Program-made: the position numbers and the translations under genes
Shown: piece after piece, positions 44,495 to 54,500 of the stretch
How the letters are laid out: each line of letters opens with the position of its first letter
Numbering within the stretch: the first letter of the stretch is position 1
Origin: Bacteroidota bacterium
GTDB lineage: Bacteria > Bacteroidota > Bacteroidia > Flavobacteriales_D > Crocinitomicaceae
NCBI GenBank assembly: GCA_030148165.1
Contig: JASBTZ010000003.1
Coordinates: 1,240,001 to 1,304,000 of the forward strand
Direction of reading: 5' to 3'
Length of the DNA stretch: 64,000 bases
Notes under the pieces: generated by a model
Database searches by the model: none
Told to the model about the DNA's origin: nothing
Seen by the model: the letters and a program-made list of their open reading frames with translations, nothing else

Positions 44495-44524
44495 AAGAGC
44501 CGTTTTCGCAAACGGCTCTTTTTA
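44495..44524 (+). terminator. Intrinsic terminator of hmgA-hpd
   Basis: An 11-bp stem AAGAGCCGTTT / AAACGGCTCTT with a TCGC loop and a following T-run, nine bases after the hpd stop. The flanking A- and T-runs extend the stem. It separates hpd from kynA. Confidence 0.93.
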
Positions 44525-44564
44525 TTACCTTGTTCCCAGGTATCACTGAGAATATATACTTTTT

Positions 44565-45518
44565 ATGAATAGACAAGAATTACTCAAAGCAATTGACGAG
44601 AAGTACGAAGCAATGGGCCAAGATCCCAATGTTCACTTATCTGGTTTACTGCATGCAGAACCCATCAAATACTGGGATTATATTCAGGTTGACGCATTAC
44701 TTGGATTACAAATCCAGCGCACCCAGTTAAAAGATGAAATGGTATTCATTATGTATCATCAGATCAATGAGCTTTTGTTCAAAATGATTTTATGGGAAAT
44801 CGATCAAATTTCTCACGATGAGAATATCTCGACCAAAAAATTTACAAAACACTTATATCGCATTAGCAGATACTTCGATATGCTTTCAAATTCATTTACT
44901 ATCATGGGTGATGGTATGGATGTTGAGCAATACATGAAGTTTCGAGACACCCTCACTCCTGCAAGCGGTTTCCAAAGTGCTCAATACAGAAAAATCGAGT
45001 TTGCCTCAACGGAGTTGATCAACCTGATCGATTTCAGAGTTCGAAAGACAATCGATAGAAACACACCTTATGAATATGCTTTCGACAACTTGTATTGGCA
45101 GGCTGCAGGAATCGATCACGAAACAAGAAAGATGACCAAATTGATGTCCAACTTTCACGATCGATATAAAGACGAGTTCATTGCTTTCATGAAGGAATTT
45201 AACACGATCAATCTCTGGACGAAATTTAAAGACCTGCCTGAAGCAGATCAGAAGGACGTCGGTCTCGTTAATGCCATGCGACATTATGATCACACGGTTA
45301 ATGTCAAGTGGGTGATGCATCATTATAATGCCGCTCGTAAATACCTCGAATCAGGTGAAGAAGATGTGGAAGCGACCGGTGGCAGTGATTGGAAAAAGTA
45401 TATGCACCCGCGTTACCAGCGAAGAATTTTCTTCCCAGGGCTTTGGAGCGAAGAAGAGCTGGAAAACTGGGGCGTTGATAATTTAGAAGAGCATAAAGTC
45501 CTTTCTACCGTAGATTAA
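44565..45518 (+). CDS. kynA: Tryptophan 2,3-dioxygenase family protein
   Basis: A 317-residue mostly helical haem dioxygenase that opens the indole ring of tryptophan to N-formylkynurenine. The N-terminal YIQVDALLGLQ substrate block and MYHQINELLFKMILWEI (proximal region with conserved His and Glu) match the Bacteroidota TDO branch; later RHYDHTVNVKWVMHHYN may hold the haem histidine. Other kynurenine genes are not adjacent. It lies behind the hpd terminator, so it is probably under its own promoter, although TATACTTTTTATG upstream is only a weak -7 match. Confidence 0.88.
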   Translation: MNRQELLKAIDEKYEAMGQDPNVHLSGLLHAEPIKYWDYIQVDALLGLQIQRTQLKDEMVFIMYHQINELLFKMILWEIDQISHDENISTKKFTKHLYRISRYFDMLSNSFTIMGDGMDVEQYMKFRDTLTPASGFQSAQYRKIEFASTELINLIDFRVRKTIDRNTPYEYAFDNLYWQAAGIDHETRKMTKLMSNFHDRYKDEFIAFMKEFNTINLWTKFKDLPEADQKDVGLVNAMRHYDHTVNVKWVMHHYNAARKYLESGEEDVEATGGSDWKKYMHPRYQRRIFFPGLWSEEELENWGVDNLEEHKVLSTVD

Positions 45519-45519
45519 G

Positions 45520-45527
45520 TACATTTG
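45520..45527 (+). promoter_or_regulatory. Candidate -7 box (TACATTTG) for purE
   Basis: TACATTTG, exact TAnnTTTG match, overlapping the kynA stop region and ending 15 bases before the purE ATG. No clear TTG -33. Confidence 0.4.
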
Positions 45528-45542
45528 TAAAAACCATTTGTC

Positions 45543-46025
45543 ATGATCGAAGTAGGAATCATCATGGGAAGTTCGTCAGATCTTCCAGTCATGCAAGATG
45601 CAGCCGATATTCTCGATGAGTTGGGAATTAGTTATGAAATTGACATTGTCTCAGCTCACAGAACCCCTGAGAAAATGTTTGAATACGCTAAAAATGCTCA
45701 CTCGAGAGGATTAAAAGTGATCATAGCAGGGGCTGGTGGTGCTGCTCATTTACCTGGAATGACTGCATCAATAACACCCCTACCGGTTATCGGTGTTCCC
45801 GTGAAATCGAGAAATTCAATTGATGGTTGGGATAGTATCCTATCCATTCTTCAAATGCCTAATGGAATTCCTGTTGCAACAGTAGCGTTAGATGCTTCTA
45901 AAAACGCGGGGATACTTGCCGCTAAAATCATTGGCTCTTCAAACCCTGAGGTATTGGAGCGAATCCAGGATTACATGAAATCACTTGAAAAAAAGGTAAT
46001 CGAAAGTGCTGAAAAGCTAAAATAA
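45543..46025 (+). CDS. purE: 5-(carboxyamino)imidazole ribonucleotide mutase
   Basis: A 160-residue class I PurE that converts N5-CAIR to CAIR in purine synthesis. GIIMGSSSDLPVM, the catalytic SAHRTPEKM histidine block, and AGAGGAAHLPGM are intact. It completes the step begun by PurK (3385), though the genes lie 41 kb apart. It ends against the convergent NamZ-type gene with no gap. Confidence 0.96.
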   Translation: MIEVGIIMGSSSDLPVMQDAADILDELGISYEIDIVSAHRTPEKMFEYAKNAHSRGLKVIIAGAGGAAHLPGMTASITPLPVIGVPVKSRNSIDGWDSILSILQMPNGIPVATVALDASKNAGILAAKIIGSSNPEVLERIQDYMKSLEKKVIESAEKLK

Positions 46026-47285
46026 TTAAGGGTATAGTAAGTACTTCTTTCGCATCTCTTTATAAGCACTCAATTCAGATTCCCACGTTTTCTTTATTTC
46101 CTCTTCGGTTAATCCGAATCCCAATTGCTTTATCAGATCACTGTTTCCTGCAAGCAGATTAAATGATTTTGGTCGAAGTAGAAATTCAGACTTCTTATCA
46201 GTAAGAAGTTGATACGAATTGATCACAAAACTCAGATCCAGCGAATTCATTCGGTAATAAATCGAATCATCCAGGAAATATCCATTGCACGTCACTGACT
46301 TCAATTTAGGATTCTTACTCCCAGGTCCGGATTGTGGTGTAAATGAATAGCCTGTTTCGGGAAAGTCCGGATGTCCGTATTGTTCAAAAGGATGATCCGT
46401 TCCTCTTCCAATGGAAACAGTTGTTGCTTCCAGTAAACACAAGCTCGGGTAAAGTTGAATAGCAAGGTCAGATCGAAGGTTAGGCGACGGGGCGACAGGT
46501 AATGAATATGGTTTATCGTGATCGTAATTCTCACAGCTTATTACGTTCAAGTCACAGGTAAGCTCTCCATCCAGCCAGCCTTCGCCATTGATCATTTTAC
46601 CATATTCGCCAATAGTCATTCCGTGAACGATCGGCACCTCGTGCATACCTATAAAGGATTTATAATTTTTGTCTAAAACCGGTCCGTCAACATAATGCCC
46701 ATTGGGATTTGGTCGGTCGAGGATGATCAGGCTGATCCCATTTTCAGCACAGGATTCCATTACGTAATGCAAGGTTGAGATATATGTATAAAATCGCACC
46801 CCTACATCCTGGATATCGAAAATCATCACATCAATATCTTTTACTTGATCATTCGATGGCTTTTTATTACTGCCATATAACGAAACAATTGGCAATCCGG
46901 TTTTTTCATCTTTCTGTGACTTTACGTGCTCCCCCGCATCCGCCTTACCTCTGAAACCGTGTTCCGGTGAAAATACCTTTTGAATATTTACACCTAATGC
47001 GAGCAGGCTATCCACTACGTGTGTATTCCTGATCATAGAGCTTTGATTCCCGACAATTCCAACACGTTTATCCTTGATTAAATCGAGATATTCTCCTGTT
47101 CTCTCAGCACCAACGATGATTTTCCTGAGCGTATCTTCTGTCGCAACTTTTAAATCCTCAAAAGCATAAGCCCGATCACTATTTGTACAAGAGAGAACTA
47201 AACCAAGTAAAATACTTTTTAAGCAAAAAAGCTTTATGTAATTTAGTCGCCAAGAGAACACCCTATTGTCATTCGAATATTTCAT
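46026..47285 (-). CDS. namZ: DUF1343 (NamZ-type) exo-beta-N-acetylmuramidase lipoprotein
   Basis: A 419-residue protein: lipoprotein signal with LVLSC (Cys33) and a DUF1343 body (RVGIVGNQSSMI, FSPEHGFRGKADAGE, DIQDVGVRFYTYISTLH, LDRPNPNG, VAPSPNLRS). Characterised members release MurNAc from the non-reducing end of peptidoglycan fragments; location here should be the envelope. ATG 47285 is chosen. A GTG eight codons later (47261) would give a cleaner signal peptide. Both possibilities place the start on top of or within five bases of the divergent permease start at 47266. Confidence 0.85.
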   Translation of the reverse strand: MKYSNDNRVFSWRLNYIKLFCLKSILLGLVLSCTNSDRAYAFEDLKVATEDTLRKIIVGAERTGEYLDLIKDKRVGIVGNQSSMIRNTHVVDSLLALGVNIQKVFSPEHGFRGKADAGEHVKSQKDEKTGLPIVSLYGSNKKPSNDQVKDIDVMIFDIQDVGVRFYTYISTLHYVMESCAENGISLIILDRPNPNGHYVDGPVLDKNYKSFIGMHEVPIVHGMTIGEYGKMINGEGWLDGELTCDLNVISCENYDHDKPYSLPVAPSPNLRSDLAIQLYPSLCLLEATTVSIGRGTDHPFEQYGHPDFPETGYSFTPQSGPGSKNPKLKSVTCNGYFLDDSIYYRMNSLDLSFVINSYQLLTDKKSEFLLRPKSFNLLAGNSDLIKQLGFGLTEEEIKKTWESELSAYKEMRKKYLLYP

Positions 47286-48963
47286 ATCAGTTAAGACCCT
47301 CAAAAGTGTCGTACAAGGTAAGAAAGTTTCTAAACCTATTGTACGGATTTCCGTCATCAGCATCATGTTGGCAGTCATTGTCAATCTGATCACTATCGCG
47401 GTTGTTACAGGGTTTCAACAAGAAGTACGCCAAAAGGTAAGCGGATTTGGGTCTCACCTTTTTATTATGAGTGCCGGTGATGCGGGAGTATACGAAGCAG
47501 AACCTATTCGTGAAGCTCAACCCTTTTACGAGCAGCTCAAGAAAGACAAACAGATCAAAACGATTAATCCCGTTGGGTACAAGCCGGTTCTGTTTCAGTC
47601 AGAAGAAAATGAGGTGACTTATAAACTCCCGGATGGAACGGATACAACTGAAATTCAGCAGAATGTTTTGGGTGCTATTATAAAAGGTGTTGGAAGTGAG
47701 TACAATTTAAATTTCTACAAACAGAATCTTCGAAAAGGTAAATTACCTCAATACACTAATGACAGTCTTTCAAATGAGATTCTCATATCTAAAAAACTGG
47801 CAGACGACCTCGGTTATAAGGTAAATGACGAAGTCGATGCATTCTTTGTGCGGAAACAACCCGTTAAAAGAAAATTCAAAGTAGTCGGAATCTATGAAAC
47901 CGGCCTGGAAGAATTTGATAAGAAAACTGTAATAGGTGATCTGAAATACGTTCAGGAACTTAACGATTGGGGCATAAAAGCGAACATTGTCATCGAAGAT
48001 ACCACAGTCCGTGGCAACCTAATAGTCAAGGCGGATATAACAGGAGGCAACGGTAATTATAGATGTGATTGGGGCAATGGTTTTGAAAGCTTTACCCGCT
48101 TTGTTATATGCCCTTTCGAGGATACAACCATTCGACTGATCGCTTCAGATTATTGGAGTGATATACGTGTACCTACTTCGCAAACAACACTTCCTGACAC
48201 GGCCTACCTTAAAATGACTGTTAAAGGTGCAGAATTTGCTCCATGTAATTTTCAATTGAATGAACTAAACGAACTGGACAAGAAGTACGTTGATAATGAT
48301 CCTCAGAAATATTACATCTTTAGCCAGGGGAAAAGTGTCCTTTGTGAAGCACAGGCAGGCTCAGGCACATCAAATGCCTATGTGGGGGGATTTGAAGTTG
48401 AACTCAAAAACTGGGATGATTTGGACGCTGTAGCTGAGCGAATCAGAAAACAGATTGATTTCAAACCAACTCCTTTCGATGAAGTATTGATAGTGCAATC
48501 AATCAAGCAGATCGAGAATGAAATCTTCGTCTGGTTGGGCTTCCTCGACATTAATGTATTGATCATATTGGTGCTAATGATTCTGATCGGAATTATCAAT
48601 ATGGGGTCTGCACTGCTAGTTCTAATTCTGGTGAGAACAAATTTTATCGGGATCCTAAAATCGATGGGGGCAAATAACTGGAGTATTCGTAAAATCTTCC
48701 TTACCCAGGCAGCATTTTTAATTGGTAAAGGAATGCTCTGGGGAAATGCAATCGGATTAGCTATTTGCTTTCTGCAAACGAAATTTGGCTTTTTGTCGTT
48801 AAATCCCGATGTATATTACCTAAGTAAGGTTCCAATCGATTTACACTTTTCACATTGGTTATTGCTCAATGCAGGGACCCTTATCGTATGTTTAATCTCG
48901 TTGATCTTACCGAGCATAGTCATAACCCGAATTAAACCGGCCAAAGCAATCCGCTTCGAATAA
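47266..48963 (+). CDS. FtsX/LolE-type ABC permease with inserted Ig-like domain
   Basis: A 565-residue inner-membrane permease of the LolE/MacB-FtsX type (TM helices about 27-50, 417-440, 465-490 and 525-555). The usual periplasmic domain covers about 51-237; then an extra segment of about 145 residues (238-382) interrupts the region before the VGGFEVELKNWDDLD block. The insertion has GGNGNYRCDWGNG, similar to SprB/Ig-like repeats, and four cysteines. Family members average about 400 residues. The start is a TTG at 47266 (SFEYFISVKTLK matches the family N-terminus; no ATG is available). No ATPase gene is adjacent. Confidence 0.85.
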   Translation: MSFEYFISVKTLKSVVQGKKVSKPIVRISVISIMLAVIVNLITIAVVTGFQQEVRQKVSGFGSHLFIMSAGDAGVYEAEPIREAQPFYEQLKKDKQIKTINPVGYKPVLFQSEENEVTYKLPDGTDTTEIQQNVLGAIIKGVGSEYNLNFYKQNLRKGKLPQYTNDSLSNEILISKKLADDLGYKVNDEVDAFFVRKQPVKRKFKVVGIYETGLEEFDKKTVIGDLKYVQELNDWGIKANIVIEDTTVRGNLIVKADITGGNGNYRCDWGNGFESFTRFVICPFEDTTIRLIASDYWSDIRVPTSQTTLPDTAYLKMTVKGAEFAPCNFQLNELNELDKKYVDNDPQKYYIFSQGKSVLCEAQAGSGTSNAYVGGFEVELKNWDDLDAVAERIRKQIDFKPTPFDEVLIVQSIKQIENEIFVWLGFLDINVLIILVLMILIGIINMGSALLVLILVRTNFIGILKSMGANNWSIRKIFLTQAAFLIGKGMLWGNAIGLAICFLQTKFGFLSLNPDVYYLSKVPIDLHFSHWLLLNAGTLIVCLISLILPSIVITRIKPAKAIRFE

Positions 48964-48967
48964 AAAA

Positions 48968-48989
48968 AGCCGCTTCATTCGAAACGGCT
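48968..48989 (-). terminator. Intrinsic terminator of the adhesin locus
   Basis: Hairpin AGCCGCTTC / GAAACGGCT with one C-A mismatch. On the minus strand it is followed by a run of seven T, just after the stop of the propeller/OmpA-like gene; on the plus strand the tail is poor. It ends the minus-strand transcription unit. Confidence 0.75.
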
Positions 48990-49014
48990 CTATATAATCT
49001 CTTTTATGAAAAGT

Positions 49015-50523
49015 CTATTCAGTAAGTAATTTAACATACTGGAACGGCTCATACTTAGAGCGGTTTGAAGAATCATCTTCATACGCAGGTCCCTGTACTT
49101 TCGATTCCACTACTACCACATTTACCTTATCTGCCATACCCTTCTTTGTAAAGTACTCAACAAGATCATACTTCATGTTTTCTGCTCGCATCTCAGCAAG
49201 CTTTTCGTTACTACCATACGTTTTGGTTGGTACCTGTGATGCTGATGAATAAACATTGATCGTAATCTTATCTCTTCCTTCTTCGAACTGATCAAGAATT
49301 GTCTTTACAAAGTCTTTAAGATCTCCTCTACGAGTGGAAAGTTTGTTTTTGTTGTATCCGAAATTATGCATGAACTCCGGATTATCATATGTTTTAACAA
49401 CAACCGGATCGATTGGCATAGGTGGCTCATCAACGACACAAGTAACTTCTGCTGTTTGACCAACCATGTCCGTTACAGTCAGTGTGTATTCTCCTTTCGA
49501 AAGACCAACTAAATCTTCTCCATCAAATCCATTTGACCAGCTAAATACGAACGGGGGTGCTCCACCTTCAATCATCGCGTCAACAGATCCATCATAAGAC
49601 TGGTACTCAGTTGCATCAGTAGCAGAACAAGTTAACTCAATTGGTGGTGGAGTTAAAATCTCTATCATGTAGATATCAGCTCGTTCAGCATCTCGGTTAC
49701 TCGACCAATATGCTCGATCTCCAGAACGAATGAAATAGGCGTCAAACTTCGGAGAGTTAATACGATTCCCCAAATTTTTCGGTTCGGACCATTCCGTCCA
49801 TGATCCACCTTTCACACTATAGAAGATATCCGCATCTCCCTGACCACCGTGTCCGTCACTTGAAAAGTAAAGTGTGTCCTGATTTTTAGATAAGAAAGGT
49901 GATATTTCATAACCGCTTGTATTCAGGGTATTTCCCATGTGCATCGGCTGAGACCAACTTCCTCCTGACTTCGTTGTAACATAAAGATCTTCCTGACCTA
50001 ATGAACCAGGCCCTTCATATGCAATAATGATAACATCTTCTTTTTCATTCACATGGAAACCATAAGCTGCTCCTTCTATATCTAATCCCGGAATTTCAAT
50101 TTTTTCCGGTGAGCTCCAGGTACCACCTTTGTTAGTTGTTACCGCTATTCCTTTTTCTAAATCTTTCTTGCCTTCATATGTATTGAAAATATACATACGT
50201 GTACCATCAGTACTCATTCCCAGAACGGCATTGTTGAATTTGTTATTCAACTCTTTCACACGTTTGCTATCGATATATGCTCCGGTAGTATCACGCTGTG
50301 TGCTCCAAATATCCTGATCAAGCTCTCCTCCCTTATTCTCCGAATCAAATGATCGAACGAAATAAAGTGTTGAACTATCTTTTGAAAAAACAGGCATGTT
50401 TTCCTCTGCTTCCGTATTAACGGTTCCTGATAATCGTTCCGGGTCAGTATGATCCCAAAATTGCCCGTTTGCGGAATACCCTACCAATAGAAGCCCCGCT
50501 GCAATGAATAGATTTTTCTTCAT
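49015..50523 (-). CDS. PD40 propeller protein with SprB-like repeat and OmpA-like C-terminus
   Basis: A 502-residue envelope protein: signal peptide (KKNLFIAAGLLLVGYSANGQ), a PD40/WD40-like propeller (about 30-295, ENMPVFSKDSSTLYFVRS, ISPFLSKNQDTLYFSSDG, DAYFIRSGDRAYWSSN), one SprB-like Ig repeat (about 320-375, GGAPPFVFSWSNGFDG, GEYTLTVTD) and an OmpA-like domain (about 395-500) with EKLAEMRAENMKYDLVEYF. The usual peptidoglycan-binding Asp is not conserved. It resembles the T9SS-associated PorE-type proteins. It follows PorP/SprF by 36 bases. ATG 50523 chosen over an upstream TTG. Confidence 0.78.
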   Translation of the reverse strand: MKKNLFIAAGLLLVGYSANGQFWDHTDPERLSGTVNTEAEENMPVFSKDSSTLYFVRSFDSENKGGELDQDIWSTQRDTTGAYIDSKRVKELNNKFNNAVLGMSTDGTRMYIFNTYEGKKDLEKGIAVTTNKGGTWSSPEKIEIPGLDIEGAAYGFHVNEKEDVIIIAYEGPGSLGQEDLYVTTKSGGSWSQPMHMGNTLNTSGYEISPFLSKNQDTLYFSSDGHGGQGDADIFYSVKGGSWTEWSEPKNLGNRINSPKFDAYFIRSGDRAYWSSNRDAERADIYMIEILTPPPIELTCSATDATEYQSYDGSVDAMIEGGAPPFVFSWSNGFDGEDLVGLSKGEYTLTVTDMVGQTAEVTCVVDEPPMPIDPVVVKTYDNPEFMHNFGYNKNKLSTRRGDLKDFVKTILDQFEEGRDKITINVYSSASQVPTKTYGSNEKLAEMRAENMKYDLVEYFTKKGMADKVNVVVVESKVQGPAYEDDSSNRSKYEPFQYVKLLTE

Positions 50524-50559
50524 GTTCTGGTTTACTACTTTTTTATGAAAATGTTTCAA

Positions 50560-51555
50560 TTATCTTCCAAGCATCACACCTAAAACGAGTTCATGTCCTC
50601 CCGAGGAATAATCGTTCATACGTGATATTGAGTAATCAAATGAATAACCGAATTTGAATTTTTCGTTGATGTTCATTCCGAACATGGCAATAGCTGCGTC
50701 AGTGTGTCGATAAGATGCTCCGAACCAAATCCACTCCTTGTATTCAAGCTGAAGTCCTCCTTCAATTGAAAGCGGTGCTGGTTGCATAAACTTCGCAATC
50801 GCAGAAGGCATCAACGTCAAGTTTTCGTTTAATGGAATCTTGTATCCAGCTGCAAATTGCATGTGGATATTTGGATCGAAATTAGCTGTACCGCTTCCAA
50901 ATGCTACCATATCTTGTGTCAACTGATCTGCCGAAACACTGATAAACAAGTCATCCGAATAGAAATACAATCCCATTCCCAAATCAAAATAGCTAAGGCT
51001 ACTTTGGTTGGCAATAAAAGCATCATACTCCGGATCAGTCATCGCTGGTCCTGTATACCCCGGCATCTGTGTGAGTACCGTTGCTCGATCCTGCATAAAA
51101 CTATTGTTCGAAACACCCAATTTAGTTCCTAGTGACAAATTATGCTTTTCTGTCATTGGAAGGTGGATCGCATAAATACCTGCAAAAGACATCTTCTTAA
51201 ATGCACCATACTCATCCATAACGAATTGTCCACCCACGGCATGCTTTACCCTACCAGTGCTTACTTTAGGGTTTGGCACCGGTCCTGAACTTGTCCGAAG
51301 TGATGGGTTATAAATAACTTTTGGTTTATTCACTACGGAAGAACCGTACAAATAAGCCGTCTGCGGCGCATTATCAAATCCTGCCCACTGATATCTACCC
51401 CCGATTGTTATGTCGAGGAAATCATAACTTCCTGCAGCACCAGGATTAAACATAATCTGGTTACGCTGATACTGGCTGTACTGTGGTAACTGCTGACCAT
51501 AAGAAATATAGCCTGCTCCAAATACTGCTGCAACTAAAATTAATTTTCGCATCAT
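50560..51555 (-). CDS. PorP/SprF family T9SS outer-membrane protein
   Basis: A 331-residue outer-membrane protein with signal peptide (to about 20) and the family opening QLPQYSQYQRNQIMFNPGAAGS, repeated aromatic strands and the ending SGGHELVLGVMLGR. SprF/PorP proteins are partners that allow export of type-B T9SS adhesins to the cell surface. Its position directly downstream of two giant type-B proteins and upstream of the propeller protein matches the sprB-sprF arrangement. Four bases separate it from the adhesin stop. Confidence 0.92.
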   Translation of the reverse strand: MMRKLILVAAVFGAGYISYGQQLPQYSQYQRNQIMFNPGAAGSYDFLDITIGGRYQWAGFDNAPQTAYLYGSSVVNKPKVIYNPSLRTSSGPVPNPKVSTGRVKHAVGGQFVMDEYGAFKKMSFAGIYAIHLPMTEKHNLSLGTKLGVSNNSFMQDRATVLTQMPGYTGPAMTDPEYDAFIANQSSLSYFDLGMGLYFYSDDLFISVSADQLTQDMVAFGSGTANFDPNIHMQFAAGYKIPLNENLTLMPSAIAKFMQPAPLSIEGGLQLEYKEWIWFGASYRHTDAAIAMFGMNINEKFKFGYSFDYSISRMNDYSSGGHELVLGVMLGR

Positions 51556-51559
51556 TTTC

Positions 51560-54500
51560 CTATTTATTTAATATTATCGATACCGTACCTTTTTCGGTAT
51601 TGCTGTCTTTATCATTTAACTCGATCGTGAAATAATACGATCCAACAGGCAACTTAGTTCCGTTAAACGTTCCATCCCATGGATCAGAAGCATAATCACC
51701 TTGTGTCGATTCGTATAGCATATTACCCCATCTGTTATACACTCTTACGATGTTATTCGGATAAACGTTATCCAGATCCTGAATGATCCAATCATCGTTG
51801 ATCAAATCTCCATCAGGTGTAAATGCCGTTGGTATCACAATTCCGCATTCTTCAATAACTATAACAACCATGCCTGCCGGACCTTCACAACCGTTAACTG
51901 TTTCTGTTACATAGTAAGTTGTGGTACCAACAATCTCCAGTGGTTGCATCGTTGGACCTGTTCCAATTCCAGGTGGAGTTAGTCCAGGATCTGTATACCA
52001 GGTATATGTACCCCCGGTACCAACGGCTGTCATGTCATTGAAAATATCACTTGAACAATAAGTAGCATCGGCCGCTGCACTTGGAGCAGAAGGTAATGCA
52101 TACGCTGTTACTGTTTGAGTTGTGCTATCAGAACACATACCACCCGTTACATAAATAATGTCATATGTTGCTCCTGGCGTACCACCACTCACCGTTCCTG
52201 TATTCGGATCGATCACAGCTCCGTCTCCAGGAGGCGTGTTGAATGCAAATGTTCCACCTGCCGTTGCCGTTGAACTAACGGTTCCACCATCACAAGTTGG
52301 TGCCATCGCAAATGATGGATCATCGAGAATTGTCAATGTGACATTCACCGTTGTTGTAGCCGAACAAGTTCCTCCAGTCGTATACTCAACAGTATAAGTA
52401 CTTCCTGCAGTACCATTTGTAATCTCTCCTGTATTTGGATCAATCACTGATCCATCTCCAGGTGCAGGGTTAAAGGCAAACGTGCCTCCAGGTGTTGCCG
52501 TAGAAGTCACGGTTGCTCCAACACAATTTGAAGTCATTGTAAATGCCGGATCATCTAATAAGGTCAATGTGACATTAACAGTTGTAGTTGCAGAACAAGT
52601 GCCTCCAGTAGTATATTCCACCGTATACGTTGCTCCTGCAGTTCCATTGGTTATCTCTCCGGTATTTGGATCGATAACAGCTCCATCTCCGGGAGCAGGG
52701 TTGAATGTGTAAGTTCCACCTGGTGTTACCACATTAGAAACCGTTGCTCCGACACATGAAGGCGTCATACTAAACGATGGATCATCAGTAAGCGCTGCAG
52801 TTACATTGATCACCAAACTGTCAGGACAAGGCCCGGAAGTTACGTACTCAACCGTATAGGTGTTTCCGGATGTGCCGTTCGTTATTGTACCCGTATTAGG
52901 GTCAATAACAGCTCCATCACCCGGAGGCGTATCAAAGTTAAATGTTCCACCAACCGTTCCACCGATTGTTGCTGTTGCTCCATCACAAGTCGGAGACATG
53001 GTGAAGGTCGGATCATCCTGACTTAAAGCAGTAAGGTTAACAACAATACTGTCAGCACAAGCTCCAGCTGTCACGTATTGAATATTATAAGTGTTGCCCG
53101 GTGTACCATTCGTCACGGTTCCTGTATTCGGATCGATAACAGCTCCATCACCCGGAGGTGTTTCAAAGCTAAATGTTCCACCTCCAGTTCCAGTAATAGT
53201 AGCTGTACCACCATTACAATCTGGAGTAACCGTAAAACTTGGGTCTTCGATAGGATTAACCGTTAGAGTATAGGTGCTTAATAATGTATAGCTATCACCT
53301 GCATTGTCTGTTCCTGAGCCATCCGCATCACAATAAGCATATGCACTTACAACCTGATTAATCGGAGCTGCTCCACCATTCACACCATTAGGAAGGTTAT
53401 TATCCGGAGGAGTTGTTCCTGGTACAGGTGTAACACTAGAGTAAACCAAACAGCTTGGATTTGCAGTTGACACTGCTGTCTGCCACGTACTCAATGTTCC
53501 CGTACCTGATCCTGAACAAACAGCATCATTGTCATCTGTTACGGTTGCCGGTGTACAACATGTGTACGGTGAAGGTGTAACAAAGCTACATGTCGCAGGG
53601 GTTGGTGTCATCTGCTCGAACGTTACAGCAGTTGTAACATCGTAAGTGCCAACTGTCCATTCACCGTCTCCCAACGATCCACAGTTACCTCCCGGCACGT
53701 AAGTCGTGTAAATTGGACAAGGGAATGGTGCTCCACACGGATCCTGCCAGAATAAGTTTGGAATAATATATACTTCAATTACACTGTTTTCATTGTAAGT
53801 TACACCCGCGGCAGTTAAATCAGCTTGAGTAATTGTAACAGATCCATTGCCACCTGAAAGTGGACCTTGTAGAATAATTTGCACACCATCTACCCAAACG
53901 GCAATATACCAAGTGTTATCTGTACTTGTTCCCGCTGGGTTTGGATAACAAAATCCTGAAATATTTACCGTGAGGTTAAAAGAAGTCGCGTTTCCTCCGG
54001 ATCCATTTCCAGGAATCGTCGAATACGCCGAGTTATTTGTTCCACCATAAGGAGAGCTCAAGACAGATGCATCACTTGCCGTATTTGTGGTATTATACGT
54101 AATAGGCGCCACAGGACCTCCGGTTAAACAACAATCCGGACCACCAGATACTCCAATGTAGGAAATGGTGAAATTTTCTGATCCTCCTTCACAAGCCGGA
54201 GGAGCGGATGTTGCCGGGTCTGGAGATATCGTAAAGACATTTCCAATATCTGCCGCCACACAATCATTTTGTGGGGAAACATCCCATGAACAAGTCCCTG
54301 GATTCCAGGTTACATCCACCAGGTCATTCGAACCGGTTGGGATTTGAGGATAAAGCGTAATTGTTTCTGTTCCACTTGCAAGCGTTGCTCCTGTACCGTC
54401 ACAAACGATTGTCCATGGTAAATTGATCGTTACTGGCGAACAGAAGTTATTATTGACAAGTGTCAATGGAACTTCATGATCAGCACAGTTTGTTGCTGTA

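Noticed and set aside
52158-53273. Plus-strand Val/Pro-rich ORFs inside the adhesin repeats
   Set aside because: They repeat with the same period as the real minus-strand repeats and are shadows of them.
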